From: JAEXOD01 sp963667875
GTDB lineage: Bacteria > Bacteroidota > Ignavibacteria > Ignavibacteriales > Melioribacteraceae
Assembly (NCBI GenBank): GCA_963667875.2
Contig: CAXXGC010000013.1
Location: forward strand, 372,001-436,000
DNA length: 64,000 bases
Reading direction: 5' to 3'
How positions within the stretch are numbered: position 1 is the first letter of the stretch; the number at the start of each line of letters is the position of its first letter. Both the position numbers and the translations under genes were made by a program. The notes beneath the pieces were generated by a model. It ran no database searches and was not told the DNA's origin. It worked only from the letters and a program-made list of their open reading frames with translations. Positions 9,536 through 18,374 of the stretch are shown here, in pieces.

Positions 9536-10798
9536 TTAATTTGGCATACCTCTTTTTTTCCTTTCATCACGCGTCAGGTCAAAAACCTTTTTAAATAATC
9601 TTTCAGTAGCTTCGGTAAGTACATGTTTTCTTCGCGCCATTACACGTTTAGCAACATCAATACTTCGTTCTAAATCATAAGTGGTCATTGCTTCCGGCCC
9701 GCCCCAAGTAAAAGAGGGGATGTATTTAGGAGGAAAACCACCACCAAAAATATTACTAGCTGTACCTACAACAGTTCCCGTATTAAACATTGTATTTATT
9801 GCAGTTTTAGCATGATCGCCCATGGTCAATCCCATAAATTGCGATCCTGAATCAATCTGTTCATCATTAATTACAACCTTAACGCTGCCGTAATTATTTT
9901 TTAAATCACTATTATTCGTATCGGCACCTAAATTAACCCACATACCAAGATACGAATGCCCCAAAAATCCATCGTGCTGCTTATTTGAATGTGAATGGAT
10001 TATTGAAGTTTCAACATCACCACCAACTTTACAAACTTCACCAATACTGGTATCTTCATAAATTTTTGCACCAGCTTTTATTTGCGTTTTGGCTCCTACA
10101 AAACAAGGACCTAAAATGTACGCATTTGGAAATATCATTGCATCTTTACCAATATAAATGGGCCCGGATTCAGCGTCTAAAACAACACCGGGTTTAACAA
10201 TCGCACCTTCTTCAATATAAATATTATCTTTGTTTAATAAATAAACTCCGTCATAAATTTTACCTTTTATTGTGTTTTTCCTGTCAGTTACAAGCCAGTT
10301 AAAATCATCAATAATTGCTTTACCGTTGTTATTAATTAAATCCCATGGATAACTGATTAATTTAATATCAACTTCAATTTTAAACAAGTCCGAAAAATCG
10401 GATAATGTAAATACATCATTAAGTGCCTGCTTTAAAATATCAAGTTTTGTTCCGCTTACTCTAGCTGCAACTACTTGATCGGCATTAACATATAAAACAT
10501 CTTCGCCGTTTAGAGGTACTTTTTCGGCAAAAGTACTATCAGCCAGTGCTCTGCCATTTACAAATAAACAAGATTTACCAACAATTTCATTAATATGATA
10601 ATTTGGATTATTTTCCTTCATCGTTTCTGTCAAATATCCACGACAGTGAAGGCTAACCGGAATATCGGGATAGCTGCGTTGAATTTTTTCTCTTAAGGTT
10701 AATATACCACACCTTAGATCGTATTCTGGACGCATATATACAAGAGGTAAAAGCCTTTTGTAATATATTCCTTCAAAAATGCATATCGAATCAACCAT
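9536..10798 (-). CDS. GlmU-family putative sugar nucleotidyltransferase with left-handed beta-helix
   Basis: 420 aa. The N-terminal part (about 1-190) resembles the degenerate nucleotidyltransferase domain of Bacteroidota GlmU-family proteins, opening with ICIFEGIYYKRLLPL and RPEYDLRCG. From about 195 to 370 there are hexapeptide repeats typical of a left-handed beta-helix acyl/nucleotidyl transferase (IEEGAIVKPGVVLD, IGKDAMIFPNAYILGP). I do not see the standard GlmU LAAGxGTRM loop, so the activity is uncertain; UDP-sugar synthesis from a sugar-1-phosphate is the family-level guess. A good GGGAG ribosome site precedes the ATG. The adjacent nagB supports an amino-sugar role. Confidence 0.8.
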   Translation of the reverse strand: MVDSICIFEGIYYKRLLPLVYMRPEYDLRCGILTLREKIQRSYPDIPVSLHCRGYLTETMKENNPNYHINEIVGKSCLFVNGRALADSTFAEKVPLNGEDVLYVNADQVVAARVSGTKLDILKQALNDVFTLSDFSDLFKIEVDIKLISYPWDLINNNGKAIIDDFNWLVTDRKNTIKGKIYDGVYLLNKDNIYIEEGAIVKPGVVLDAESGPIYIGKDAMIFPNAYILGPCFVGAKTQIKAGAKIYEDTSIGEVCKVGGDVETSIIHSHSNKQHDGFLGHSYLGMWVNLGADTNNSDLKNNYGSVKVVINDEQIDSGSQFMGLTMGDHAKTAINTMFNTGTVVGTASNIFGGGFPPKYIPSFTWGGPEAMTTYDLERSIDVAKRVMARRKHVLTEATERLFKKVFDLTRDERKKRGMPN

Positions 10799-10825
10799 TG
10801 AACTCCCTAATATTTGATAAATTAT

Positions 10826-12481
10826 TTATTTAGTGTATTGTGTTAATACTCTTTTTAACCATTTTAGAATTATAAAAATCAATAAAGCACCAAATAAAGC
10901 ACCAACAAAGTTAATTAAAAATAAATAAATTTTGTTATCAATGCTTACCATAATACCGGATAACACACCTGATAATTTATTACCAATTGATGTTGACAAA
11001 AACCAACCTCCCATCATTAGCGAAGTAAGCCGGGGAGGGCTCAATTTTGAAACCAAAGCTAATCCCATAGGGCTTAAACATAACTCGCCGCATGTAATAA
11101 CACCATAAGTCATAACAAGCCACATACCTGAACTTTTGATTTCTCCATTGTTCGAAGCAGCAACGGCAATCATCATAACTGTTGTTGATAACGCAGTTAT
11201 AAGCATACCAATACCAATTTTAGTTGGAGTTGAAGGTTCTTTCTTTTTACGTCTTAAGAATCCCCAAAACCCAACAACAACCGGTGTTAATATTACAACA
11301 AAAAACGGATTTATCGATTGAAAAATTTCAGTTGAAAGAAGTTTTAAACTTTTACCTTCTTTAGGCCATTTATCTTTTGGTAAATTTTGGAAATAGGGGG
11401 CAACAGTTTCTTCAACAACAGGTTTTCCTGATGCATCTAAAATAGGGGTTCCATGTAAATCAACCTTAGTTACTAATTGAAGATTTGGTTTTGCTTCTTC
11501 AGTAAACCTTAAAACATCGGAAACACCCTGTACGGCGGCAGGTAATTCTCTATCAGTATATCTTTCGGCCCATAAAGTTAAAGCTGAACCGTTTTGATGA
11601 AAAATTGCCCAAAAGATTATTACAACGCTAAATACGGCTAATAAAGCACCAATTGAATCTTTATCTTCTTTTGATTTAGCTTTTTTCCATAATGAAGCAT
11701 AAAAATAAACAACAGGAATTGAAGCAAATAAAAACGCATCGGTAGAATGTGAACCAATTAACGCTTTACCAAATAATATTTGTGGAATAAACCACCCGAT
11801 AATACCAAAAACAGCAGCCGGTAAAAATATTGTTGCTATAATTTTTCCAATTGGAGTATCTTCAGGTTTAGTCGGTTTAATGACGTCAGCATGTTTAATA
11901 TGCTTTGAACCCATCCAAAACCAAATAAGTCCAATAAACATACCTATTCCGGCGGCAAAAAATGCATAACCCCAACCAAAATTATTTCTTAAATAAGCCG
12001 CAATAAAATTGCATGCAAAAGCACCAATGTTTATACCCATATAGAAAATATTAAATCCGGCATCTTTATAAGGACGATATTTTTCATCACTATAAATATT
12101 ACCAACTAAAGTTGAAATATTCGGTTTAAAGAATCCATTTCCGACAATAATAAATAATAAAGATACATAAAACATATAATCGGAAGCAAAAGCCAATCCA
12201 ATGTAACCTAACCCCATTAAAATACCGCCAAGGGTAATAGCAACTCTATATCCCAATAATCTATCAGCTAAAAGACCACCAATAAATGGTGTTAAATAAA
12301 CCAGCGCAATGTATGTACCGTATATATCGGTTGCATTTAACACACCAAAACCCATTCCTCCATTCGATTTGGGATCAATCATATACAAAGTGAATATTCC
12401 AAGCATTAAATAAAACCCAAATCGTTCCCACATTTCCGTAAAAAAAAGCACCGGCAAGCCTTTTGGCTGGTCTTTAAACAT
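10826..12481 (-). CDS. POT/PTR2-family proton-coupled oligopeptide transporter
   Basis: 551 aa with about 12-14 transmembrane helices. The first helix carries the POT signature ExxERF (E16, E19, R20, F21), which couples proton movement to peptide transport. The segment GDGFFKPNIS-like (here GNGFFKPNIST near 115) is the second family signature. It should import di- and tripeptides across the inner membrane. A polar insertion of about 75 residues (about 310-385) between helices is longer than in E. coli DtpA-type proteins and is probably periplasmic or a lateral loop. It is divergent from the PASTA gene, with a 132-bp shared upstream region. Confidence 0.92.
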   Translation of the reverse strand: MFKDQPKGLPVLFFTEMWERFGFYLMLGIFTLYMIDPKSNGGMGFGVLNATDIYGTYIALVYLTPFIGGLLADRLLGYRVAITLGGILMGLGYIGLAFASDYMFYVSLLFIIVGNGFFKPNISTLVGNIYSDEKYRPYKDAGFNIFYMGINIGAFACNFIAAYLRNNFGWGYAFFAAGIGMFIGLIWFWMGSKHIKHADVIKPTKPEDTPIGKIIATIFLPAAVFGIIGWFIPQILFGKALIGSHSTDAFLFASIPVVYFYASLWKKAKSKEDKDSIGALLAVFSVVIIFWAIFHQNGSALTLWAERYTDRELPAAVQGVSDVLRFTEEAKPNLQLVTKVDLHGTPILDASGKPVVEETVAPYFQNLPKDKWPKEGKSLKLLSTEIFQSINPFFVVILTPVVVGFWGFLRRKKKEPSTPTKIGIGMLITALSTTVMMIAVAASNNGEIKSSGMWLVMTYGVITCGELCLSPMGLALVSKLSPPRLTSLMMGGWFLSTSIGNKLSGVLSGIMVSIDNKIYLFLINFVGALFGALLIFIILKWLKRVLTQYTK

Positions 12482-12613
12482 ATTTTCTCCTGCTTATAAA
12501 TTATTAATTATCTTTAAATAACAAAATAAAGTAAATTACTGTCATATCTTAAATTGTTTTTTTATATTTACATTCAAAAAAATACAAAAAATAAAACTTA
12601 AATAAAACATATT

Positions 12614-13378
12614 ATGACCAAAGACTTTGATAAAATTAAAAGAAAGTTAGATGATAACAAAAAACTAAAAAAATTTTTGATATTTTCAGTTGCAGGAATT
12701 GTTTTTCTTTTTGTTTTCGATTTAATTTTAATGCCCTGGTTTGTTTATGAATCCGAAGTTAAAGTACCAAATTTGGTAAAAAAATCCAGAATTGATGCTG
12801 AAAAACTTTTGGATGATCAAAATTTAAATGTTTTTATTGCAGGTACTCATTACGATGAAAAAATTCCTCGGAATCATGTAATTGCTCAAGATCCTCCCGC
12901 ATATTCAATTGTTAAAGAGGGACGCAGGATTTCTCTTTATATAAGCGGGGGAGAACCAATGGTTAAAATGCCTTCTTTGGTGGGTAAAACATTACGCGAT
13001 ACAAAAATTAGTCTTGACAGATTGGGACTAAAAATGGGAACTGTTACAAACGTGGAATCAGAAATTGAAAAAGAAATTGTAGTAAAACAATTTGTTTCAT
13101 CAGGTGAACAAGTAGCCAGAGGAACAAGTGTTGATATAGCAATAAGTTCGGGTCCCGCAATTCAAAAAACCGTTGTTCCAAATTTATACGGCAAATCTTT
13201 AGACGAAGCAAAACGATTAATAATACAAAATTCACTTGTATTAGGTCAAACAACTAGTATTCCTTCACCAACTTTATTACCAAATACTGTTATGGATCAA
13301 TACCCTGCTCCTGATAAAGAAGTTGCTGTTGGTGATGCAATAGACTTAGTTGTAAGTAAATTAACAAATACAAAGTGA
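12614..13378 (+). CDS. Membrane-anchored protein with three PASTA domains
   Basis: 254 aa: a short charged N-terminus, one transmembrane helix (about 20-40) and three tandem PASTA domains (about 48-115, 116-183, 185-254), each with the VPNL/MPSLVGK start and repeated DPP/SSG features. PASTA domains bind peptidoglycan muropeptides in Ser/Thr kinases and some PBPs. No kinase or transpeptidase domain is attached, so this looks like a cell-wall-sensing or scaffold subunit. It is the first gene of a plus-strand run and lies only 4 bp before rpe, as in operons where PASTA kinases neighbour rpe. Confidence 0.85.
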   Translation: MTKDFDKIKRKLDDNKKLKKFLIFSVAGIVFLFVFDLILMPWFVYESEVKVPNLVKKSRIDAEKLLDDQNLNVFIAGTHYDEKIPRNHVIAQDPPAYSIVKEGRRISLYISGGEPMVKMPSLVGKTLRDTKISLDRLGLKMGTVTNVESEIEKEIVVKQFVSSGEQVARGTSVDIAISSGPAIQKTVVPNLYGKSLDEAKRLIIQNSLVLGQTTSIPSPTLLPNTVMDQYPAPDKEVAVGDAIDLVVSKLTNTK

Positions 13379-13382
13379 TACC

Positions 13383-14057
13383 ATGAAAATATTAGCCCCC
13401 TCTATTTTATCCGCCGATTTTCTTAATCTCGGATCTCAAATCAAATTATTAGAAAAAGGAAAAGCCGATTTAATCCATTGTGATGTTATGGATGGACAGT
13501 TTGTTCCAAATATTACTTTTGGACCAATTTTGGTTAAAAAGATTACCGCTGTAACAAAGTTACCATTAGATGTGCATTTAATGATAAATAATCCCGAAAA
13601 TTTTATTGAGGACTTTGTTGATGCCGGAGCAAAATATATTTCCGTCCATTATGAAGGAAATGTACATACCGATAGACTTATTAATAAAATAAAAAGTGAC
13701 AATGTAAAAGCCGGTATTGCCATAAATCCGGCAACTCCGGTCTCTTGTTTAACGGAAATTGCAAATATAGTTGATTATGTTTTGCTTATGTCTGTCAATC
13801 CGGGTTTTGGCGGTCAATTATTTATTGAATATACAAAAAATAAAATAGTTGAATTAGTTGAATTACGTAAAAAATTAAACAAGAATTTTTTAATTGAACT
13901 TGATGGCGGTGTAACTCATCGTAATATAAAGGAATTAGGCGATTTAGGTGTTGATATATTTGTTGTCGGTTCATCTATTTTTAATACACCGGATATTCCA
14001 AAAACGATTAGTAATTTTAAGCATATATTAAAAAAGGAAATAGCAAATAATGAGTAA
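13383..14057 (+). CDS. rpe: Ribulose-phosphate 3-epimerase
   Basis: 224 aa TIM barrel that interconverts ribulose-5-phosphate and xylulose-5-phosphate in the pentose phosphate pathway. Family motifs are intact: APSILSADF with the first catalytic region, HCDVMDGQFVPN (metal His/Asp), VHLMI, MSVNPGFGGQ, and ELDGGV followed by VVGSSIF for phosphate binding. The gene overlaps nagA by 8 bp, showing tight translational coupling with amino-sugar catabolism. Confidence 0.97.
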   Translation: MKILAPSILSADFLNLGSQIKLLEKGKADLIHCDVMDGQFVPNITFGPILVKKITAVTKLPLDVHLMINNPENFIEDFVDAGAKYISVHYEGNVHTDRLINKIKSDNVKAGIAINPATPVSCLTEIANIVDYVLLMSVNPGFGGQLFIEYTKNKIVELVELRKKLNKNFLIELDGGVTHRNIKELGDLGVDIFVVGSSIFNTPDIPKTISNFKHILKKEIANNE

Positions 14058-15204
14058 GTTAGCATTAGTCGGCGGTAAAATTATTACCCCGTTTAGAGTT
14101 GTGAATAATGGAACGATTATTATTGAGGATGATAAAATTTATGAAATTGGAAATACAAATGAAATAAATTTTACCGATGAAACAGAAGTTATTGATGTAA
14201 GCGGAAATATTATAGCCCCCGGATTTGTTGATTTATTAGTACATGGAGGCGGAGGTTATGGTTTTTCGGATGAAGATGAAACAGGTATTGAAAAAATAAG
14301 CAACTATTTTTTAGCCCAAGGCTCTACTACATTAATGGCAAGTTTACACGCCAAACCAAAAGATGCATTATTAGCTGATTTAAGCAGATTGGCAAAATAT
14401 ATTAAAACTCATCCTAAATCTAATATTAAAGGGATACATATGGAAGGTCCATATTTAAACCCTGAATATAAAGGCGCGATGAATGAAGATTATTTATGGA
14501 CTCCCACTGTTGAAAGTTTTAATGAAATGTGGAATGCATCCGAAGGGTACATGAAAATTATGACAATTGCGCCCGAATTAGAAGGCTCACTGGACGTAAT
14601 TAGAGAAGCCTCATTCAGGGGTGTAATTTGTTCTATCGGTCATTCAACGGCTTCCTACGAGGATATTACGAAAGCTATTGATCATGGAGCATGTCACGTT
14701 ACGCACATGTTTAATGCCATGAAACAGATGCATCATAGAAATCCTAGTATAATGACAGCAGCATTGTTACGAGATGAATTAAAAATTGAATTAATTGCTG
14801 ATACATTTCATGTACATCCGGCTATGATGGAACTTTTATTAAAATATAAGACACCAAAAAATATTATTTTAATTACCGACTCAATTCGTGCCGGCGGTAT
14901 GCACGAAGGTGAATATCATTTTTCGGATCAAAAAGTTTATCTTAAAGATGATATGGCAACTTTAGCTGACGGAACTTTAGCAGGCAGCACTTTAACACTT
15001 AACAAAGCGATAAAAAATCTTTTAGATACAACTGAAATTAAAATTACAGATGCATTCAGAATGTCTTCCTTAAATGGTTCTAAAGTTATTGGTGCTCAAA
15101 AGGGTATTCTTGCATCAGGCAAAGCTGCAGATATAGTAGTATTAAATGATTCTTTTGAAGTTGAAATGACTATTATGGCTGGGGAAATTAGATACAAAAA
15201 ATAA
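14050..15204 (+). CDS. nagA: N-acetylglucosamine-6-phosphate deacetylase
   Basis: 384 aa amidohydrolase-fold enzyme that removes acetate from GlcNAc-6-P, giving the substrate of NagB. Motifs seen: DLLVHGGGGYGFSDED, the metal Glu in HMEGPYLNPEYKGA, SIGHSTASY, THMFNAM and the catalytic Asp in LITDSIRAGG. Length is normal. It is encoded after rpe with an 8-bp overlap and is followed by a probable terminator, so it seems to end this operon. nagB lies 4.5 kb away on the other strand, so the two steps are split between transcripts. Confidence 0.96.
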   Translation: MSKLALVGGKIITPFRVVNNGTIIIEDDKIYEIGNTNEINFTDETEVIDVSGNIIAPGFVDLLVHGGGGYGFSDEDETGIEKISNYFLAQGSTTLMASLHAKPKDALLADLSRLAKYIKTHPKSNIKGIHMEGPYLNPEYKGAMNEDYLWTPTVESFNEMWNASEGYMKIMTIAPELEGSLDVIREASFRGVICSIGHSTASYEDITKAIDHGACHVTHMFNAMKQMHHRNPSIMTAALLRDELKIELIADTFHVHPAMMELLLKYKTPKNIILITDSIRAGGMHEGEYHFSDQKVYLKDDMATLADGTLAGSTLTLNKAIKNLLDTTEIKITDAFRMSSLNGSKVIGAQKGILASGKAADIVVLNDSFEVEMTIMAGEIRYKK

Positions 15205-15217
15205 ATTTAACTAATTT

Positions 15218-15254
15218 AGCCTAATTTATTATACTATAATATGTTAGGCTTTAT
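15218..15254 (+). terminator. Probable intrinsic terminator after nagA
   Basis: AGCCTAA (15218-15224) pairs with TTAGGCT (15244-15250), and the second arm runs straight into TTATTT. The loop is long (19 nt) but AT-rich and partly self-complementary. Its position 14 bp past the nagA stop fits a terminator. Confidence 0.5.
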
Positions 15255-15278
15255 TTCAAATATTTAATCTAGTAATTA

Positions 15279-16442
15279 ATGATTGCTCAAATTGTAAATA
15301 TAAAAAATGTTGAAGTTTTAAGGCGTTATTTAACCAAATACCAAATTAATCCCCAAACTGTTCATAATTACAGTTACGTGTTTGAGTTGAGAAAGTTATC
15401 AAAAGAATACCTAGAAATTGCGGGTTCATTATTATTAAATAAAATATCATTTATTTTAATTAAAGACGACCTTATTGATGTAATTTATTTGGGAAATTCT
15501 TTTGACCACAATGAAATAACAAATAAATCTAATGTTCCTAATTGTTTATTTTTAGAAATTGAAAAAGCAATTAATAACTTTAATAATTTTGAAGAAATTA
15601 CCAAAACAAAATTACATAGTTATGGATTAAATAATCTAAACTGCAATAATATGGGTATAATAAACATTACTCCCGATTCTTTTTCGGATGGAGGGGAATG
15701 TTTAACAATAGAAACTGCCTACAATAAATGTATTAATTTATTAAAAACCGGAGCTGATATTTTAGATATCGGTGGCGAATCTTCGCGACCCGGTTCATTG
15801 CAAATAAGCTGTGATGAAGAAGAACAACGAGTTTTACCATTAGTAAAAAAAATAATTGAAAATAATCCCGAAGTATTGATTTCAATTGATACCACAAAAT
15901 CAGTTGTAGCAAAAAAATCTTTGCAGCTTGGGGCAAAAATAATTAATGATATAAGTTGTTTTTCGTTTGATGACCAAATGATATCGGTTTTGGAAGAATA
16001 TAAACCCGTTGTTGTAATTATGCACATGCTGGGTTCTCCTGAAACAATGCAAATTTCACCATGTTATAATGATGTGGTTAATGAAATTTATGATTTTTTT
16101 ATTGAAAAAATACGTAAATTGGAAAAACTAAATATAAAAAAGATATTTTTAGATCCGGGAATCGGTTTTGGTAAAAGAGTATCGGACAATTTGGAAATAC
16201 TAAATAGGCTTTCGGATTTTAAAAGTCTAGGTTATCCGTTATTTATTGGTCTTTCAAGAAAATCATTTTTAGGAAAACTAACAGAATCTGAGGTAAACAG
16301 CAGAGAAATTGAAACAATTGTAATGGAAACAATTTCGGTATTAAATGGTGCAGCAGTTATTAGAACACATAATACTGAAAATGTAAGTAAAATGCTTACA
16401 TTGATAAATAATTATAAAAATTTTGGAAAAATAAATGTTTGA
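15279..16442 (+). CDS. folP: Dihydropteroate synthase with N-terminal extension
   Basis: 387 aa. The TIM-barrel DHPS domain occupies about 125-387 and joins p-aminobenzoate to dihydropterin pyrophosphate in folate synthesis. Signatures: MGIINITPDSFSDGG, ILDIGGESSRPGS, NDISCF, VIMHMLGSP and LDPGIGFGK, with a final RTHNTENV. The first ~124 residues form an extra domain, as in the longer (~390 aa) FolP proteins of several non-proteobacterial groups; I cannot assign its function. M125 has no ribosome site, so the long form is preferred. It overlaps cdaA by 8 bp. Confidence 0.93.
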   Translation: MIAQIVNIKNVEVLRRYLTKYQINPQTVHNYSYVFELRKLSKEYLEIAGSLLLNKISFILIKDDLIDVIYLGNSFDHNEITNKSNVPNCLFLEIEKAINNFNNFEEITKTKLHSYGLNNLNCNNMGIINITPDSFSDGGECLTIETAYNKCINLLKTGADILDIGGESSRPGSLQISCDEEEQRVLPLVKKIIENNPEVLISIDTTKSVVAKKSLQLGAKIINDISCFSFDDQMISVLEEYKPVVVIMHMLGSPETMQISPCYNDVVNEIYDFFIEKIRKLEKLNIKKIFLDPGIGFGKRVSDNLEILNRLSDFKSLGYPLFIGLSRKSFLGKLTESEVNSREIETIVMETISVLNGAAVIRTHNTENVSKMLTLINNYKNFGKINV

Positions 16443-17250
16443 TCTTTTTAAAATTGGATTTTTAACTGTTACATTCCTGGATATTGTTGATATCTTTCTT
16501 GTAACTCTTATTATATACAAATTATACAATTTTATAAGGGGTACTATTGCCCAGCAGATCTTTTTAGGATTAATTTTAGTATTATTACTCTCATTTGTAG
16601 CCCAAGCCGCAAATTTTAGGGCCTTAGGCTGGTTGTTAAAATTAATTACCGACATTTGGGTTATAGCGTTTATTGTTCTTTTTCAACCCGAAATCAGAAG
16701 AGTACTTGTAGTTGTAGGACGTTATCCAATATTAAAACGCTTTGTAAAAATAGATGATGATGTTGCCGATATTCTTACCGAAGCAGCATTTGAAATGGCT
16801 CAGCATCAACACGGAGCATTAATTGTTGTAGTAAAAAGCATTGGAATAAGAGGTATTGTTGAAACCGGAATTATTTTAAATGCTAAAATCAATAAATTAT
16901 TATTACGTTCAATATTTTATCCACGTTCTCCTTTGCACGATGGGGCCGTTATTATTAGGAACGGAATAATTGAAGCTGCAAAATGTACTCTTCCATTAAC
17001 AAACAGTTTAAGTTTGGACGGACATATTTTAGGTATGCGCCACCGTGCCGGAGTTGGTATAACTGAACAAGCCGATGTAATAAGTATTATTGTTTCAGAA
17101 GAGACCGGAAGTATTTCTGTAGCCGAGGCCGGTCGATTAAAACGTGGTTTATCTAAGGATTCGTTAAAAAATTATCTGCGTAATAGCTTAAATTCTTCAA
17201 AAGAAAAGGGTTGGAAAGGAATTATTGAACAATTTGGTAAACAAAAATAA
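16435..17250 (+). CDS. cdaA: Diadenylate cyclase (c-di-AMP synthase), CdaA type
   Basis: 271 aa: three N-terminal hydrophobic helices (about 12-80), then a DAC domain (about 100-235) with both catalytic motifs, DGA (in PLHDGAVII) and RHR (in GMRHRAGVG). It makes c-di-AMP from two ATP at the inner membrane. This nucleotide controls potassium, osmolyte and wall homeostasis where studied. The architecture matches CdaA rather than DisA or CdaS. It overlaps folP (8 bp) and the next glycosyltransferase. No CdaR partner is adjacent, unlike in Firmicutes. Confidence 0.95.
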   Translation: MFDLFKIGFLTVTFLDIVDIFLVTLIIYKLYNFIRGTIAQQIFLGLILVLLLSFVAQAANFRALGWLLKLITDIWVIAFIVLFQPEIRRVLVVVGRYPILKRFVKIDDDVADILTEAAFEMAQHQHGALIVVVKSIGIRGIVETGIILNAKINKLLLRSIFYPRSPLHDGAVIIRNGIIEAAKCTLPLTNSLSLDGHILGMRHRAGVGITEQADVISIIVSEETGSISVAEAGRLKRGLSKDSLKNYLRNSLNSSKEKGWKGIIEQFGKQK

Positions 17251-17935
17251 AATTTGTGCTATTATTCCTTTTTATAATGAATGTAATAGTATTTCTTTGG
17301 TTATTGAAAAAGTAAAACCTTTTGTAAATTTGATTATTGCCGTTGATGATGGCTCAACTGACGGATCTTCAAATAATATAATACAAAGTGATTCAGTTTT
17401 GTTATTAAAGCACAATATCAACTTTGGTAAAGGAAAAGCAATTAGAACCGGTTTTAATAAAGCTTTAGAGCTTGGTTACAATTATCTTTTTACTATTGAT
17501 GGTGATATGCAGCATGATCCGCAGTTTATTCCGGATTTTTTGAATAAAATTGCAAATTTTGATTTAATAATAGGTAAAAGAAATTTTTTAGAAAAAAAAA
17601 TGCCGTTCCCAAGAAAATTGAGCAATTTTTTTTCTTCTAAAATTTTGAGTATTTTAACTAAACAAAATATTTTAGATAGCCAAAGCGGTTTTCGATTATT
17701 TAAGGCTGAAGTTATAAAATGCGCAAAAATGGATTTTGACGGATTTGAAGCTGAAACAGAAATTCTTATTAATGCAGCAAAAATGAATTTTAAGATAGGT
17801 TTTGTTGATATTTCTACATTATATAGCATTAATGATAACAGCAAAATAAAAAACTTAAATTCCATTATTGGATTTATTAAAGTTATATTATGTAGTTTAT
17901 ATGGAAAATATCAAAAAGAAGTGGATTGTAAATAA
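17225..17935 (+). CDS. Family 2 glycosyltransferase, dolichol-phosphate-mannose-synthase-like
   Basis: 236 aa GT-A fold enzyme. The start of the domain (CAIIPFYNE), the first nucleotide-binding motif VDDGSTD, the DxD-like motif TIDGDMQHDP and the later SGFRLF segment match the DPM1/DpgS-like GT2 group, which moves a sugar from an NDP-sugar to a lipid phosphate or related acceptor. No C-terminal transmembrane pair is present. The start used is TTG at 17225, overlapping cdaA by 26 bp; a second TTG at 17234 is equally possible. The acceptor is unknown. Confidence 0.85.
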   Translation: MNNLVNKNKICAIIPFYNECNSISLVIEKVKPFVNLIIAVDDGSTDGSSNNIIQSDSVLLLKHNINFGKGKAIRTGFNKALELGYNYLFTIDGDMQHDPQFIPDFLNKIANFDLIIGKRNFLEKKMPFPRKLSNFFSSKILSILTKQNILDSQSGFRLFKAEVIKCAKMDFDGFEAETEILINAAKMNFKIGFVDISTLYSINDNSKIKNLNSIIGFIKVILCSLYGKYQKEVDCK

Positions 17936-18374
17936 ATTAAATAAAAAATCAAAATTTACAAAAGCAGCTAAATTAATAATAAATAAAAAGTTAGAAGAGT
18001 TATTTATTAAAATTAATTTGTTTTTGTCGAATGATAGTGTTGAAAATTTGCATGATGTTCGAATTGCTATTAGACGAGTTCGTTATATTTTAGAAGTATT
18101 TTATCTTTGTTTTGAACAGGCTGATTTATTAAATCTTTATAAATCCCTAAAAGATTTACAAGACTTAATAGGTGAAGCAAGAGATTTAGACGTAATAATG
18201 GAAAAACTAAAATTTATTGAAACGACTTATTCGTCTCCTGTTCCGGTTGAATTATATAACAATATGTCGTCAAAAAGAAAATTAATAAGCCAGCAAATTT
18301 CTATATCATTAAATGATTTTATGAAATCGGACATAATAAATAAATTCCTTAAAAAAAAGACAGGTGACACATGA
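17901..18374 (+). CDS. CHAD-domain protein (short form)
   Basis: 157 aa from the ATG at 17901 (a frame opening at 17868 adds an unlikely leader). The all-helical CHAD domain is recognised by HDVRIAIRRVRYILEVF and by LQDLIGEARDLDV, which give the conserved His and basic residues that bind polyphosphate. CHAD proteins usually run 200-300 aa with two four-helix bundles, so this one is short. Its stop overlaps the next start (ATGA). A ppx/gppA gene 4 kb downstream is a possible functional link through polyphosphate, but that is inference only. Confidence 0.8.
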   Translation: MENIKKKWIVNKLNKKSKFTKAAKLIINKKLEELFIKINLFLSNDSVENLHDVRIAIRRVRYILEVFYLCFEQADLLNLYKSLKDLQDLIGEARDLDVIMEKLKFIETTYSSPVPVELYNNMSSKRKLISQQISISLNDFMKSDIINKFLKKKTGDT

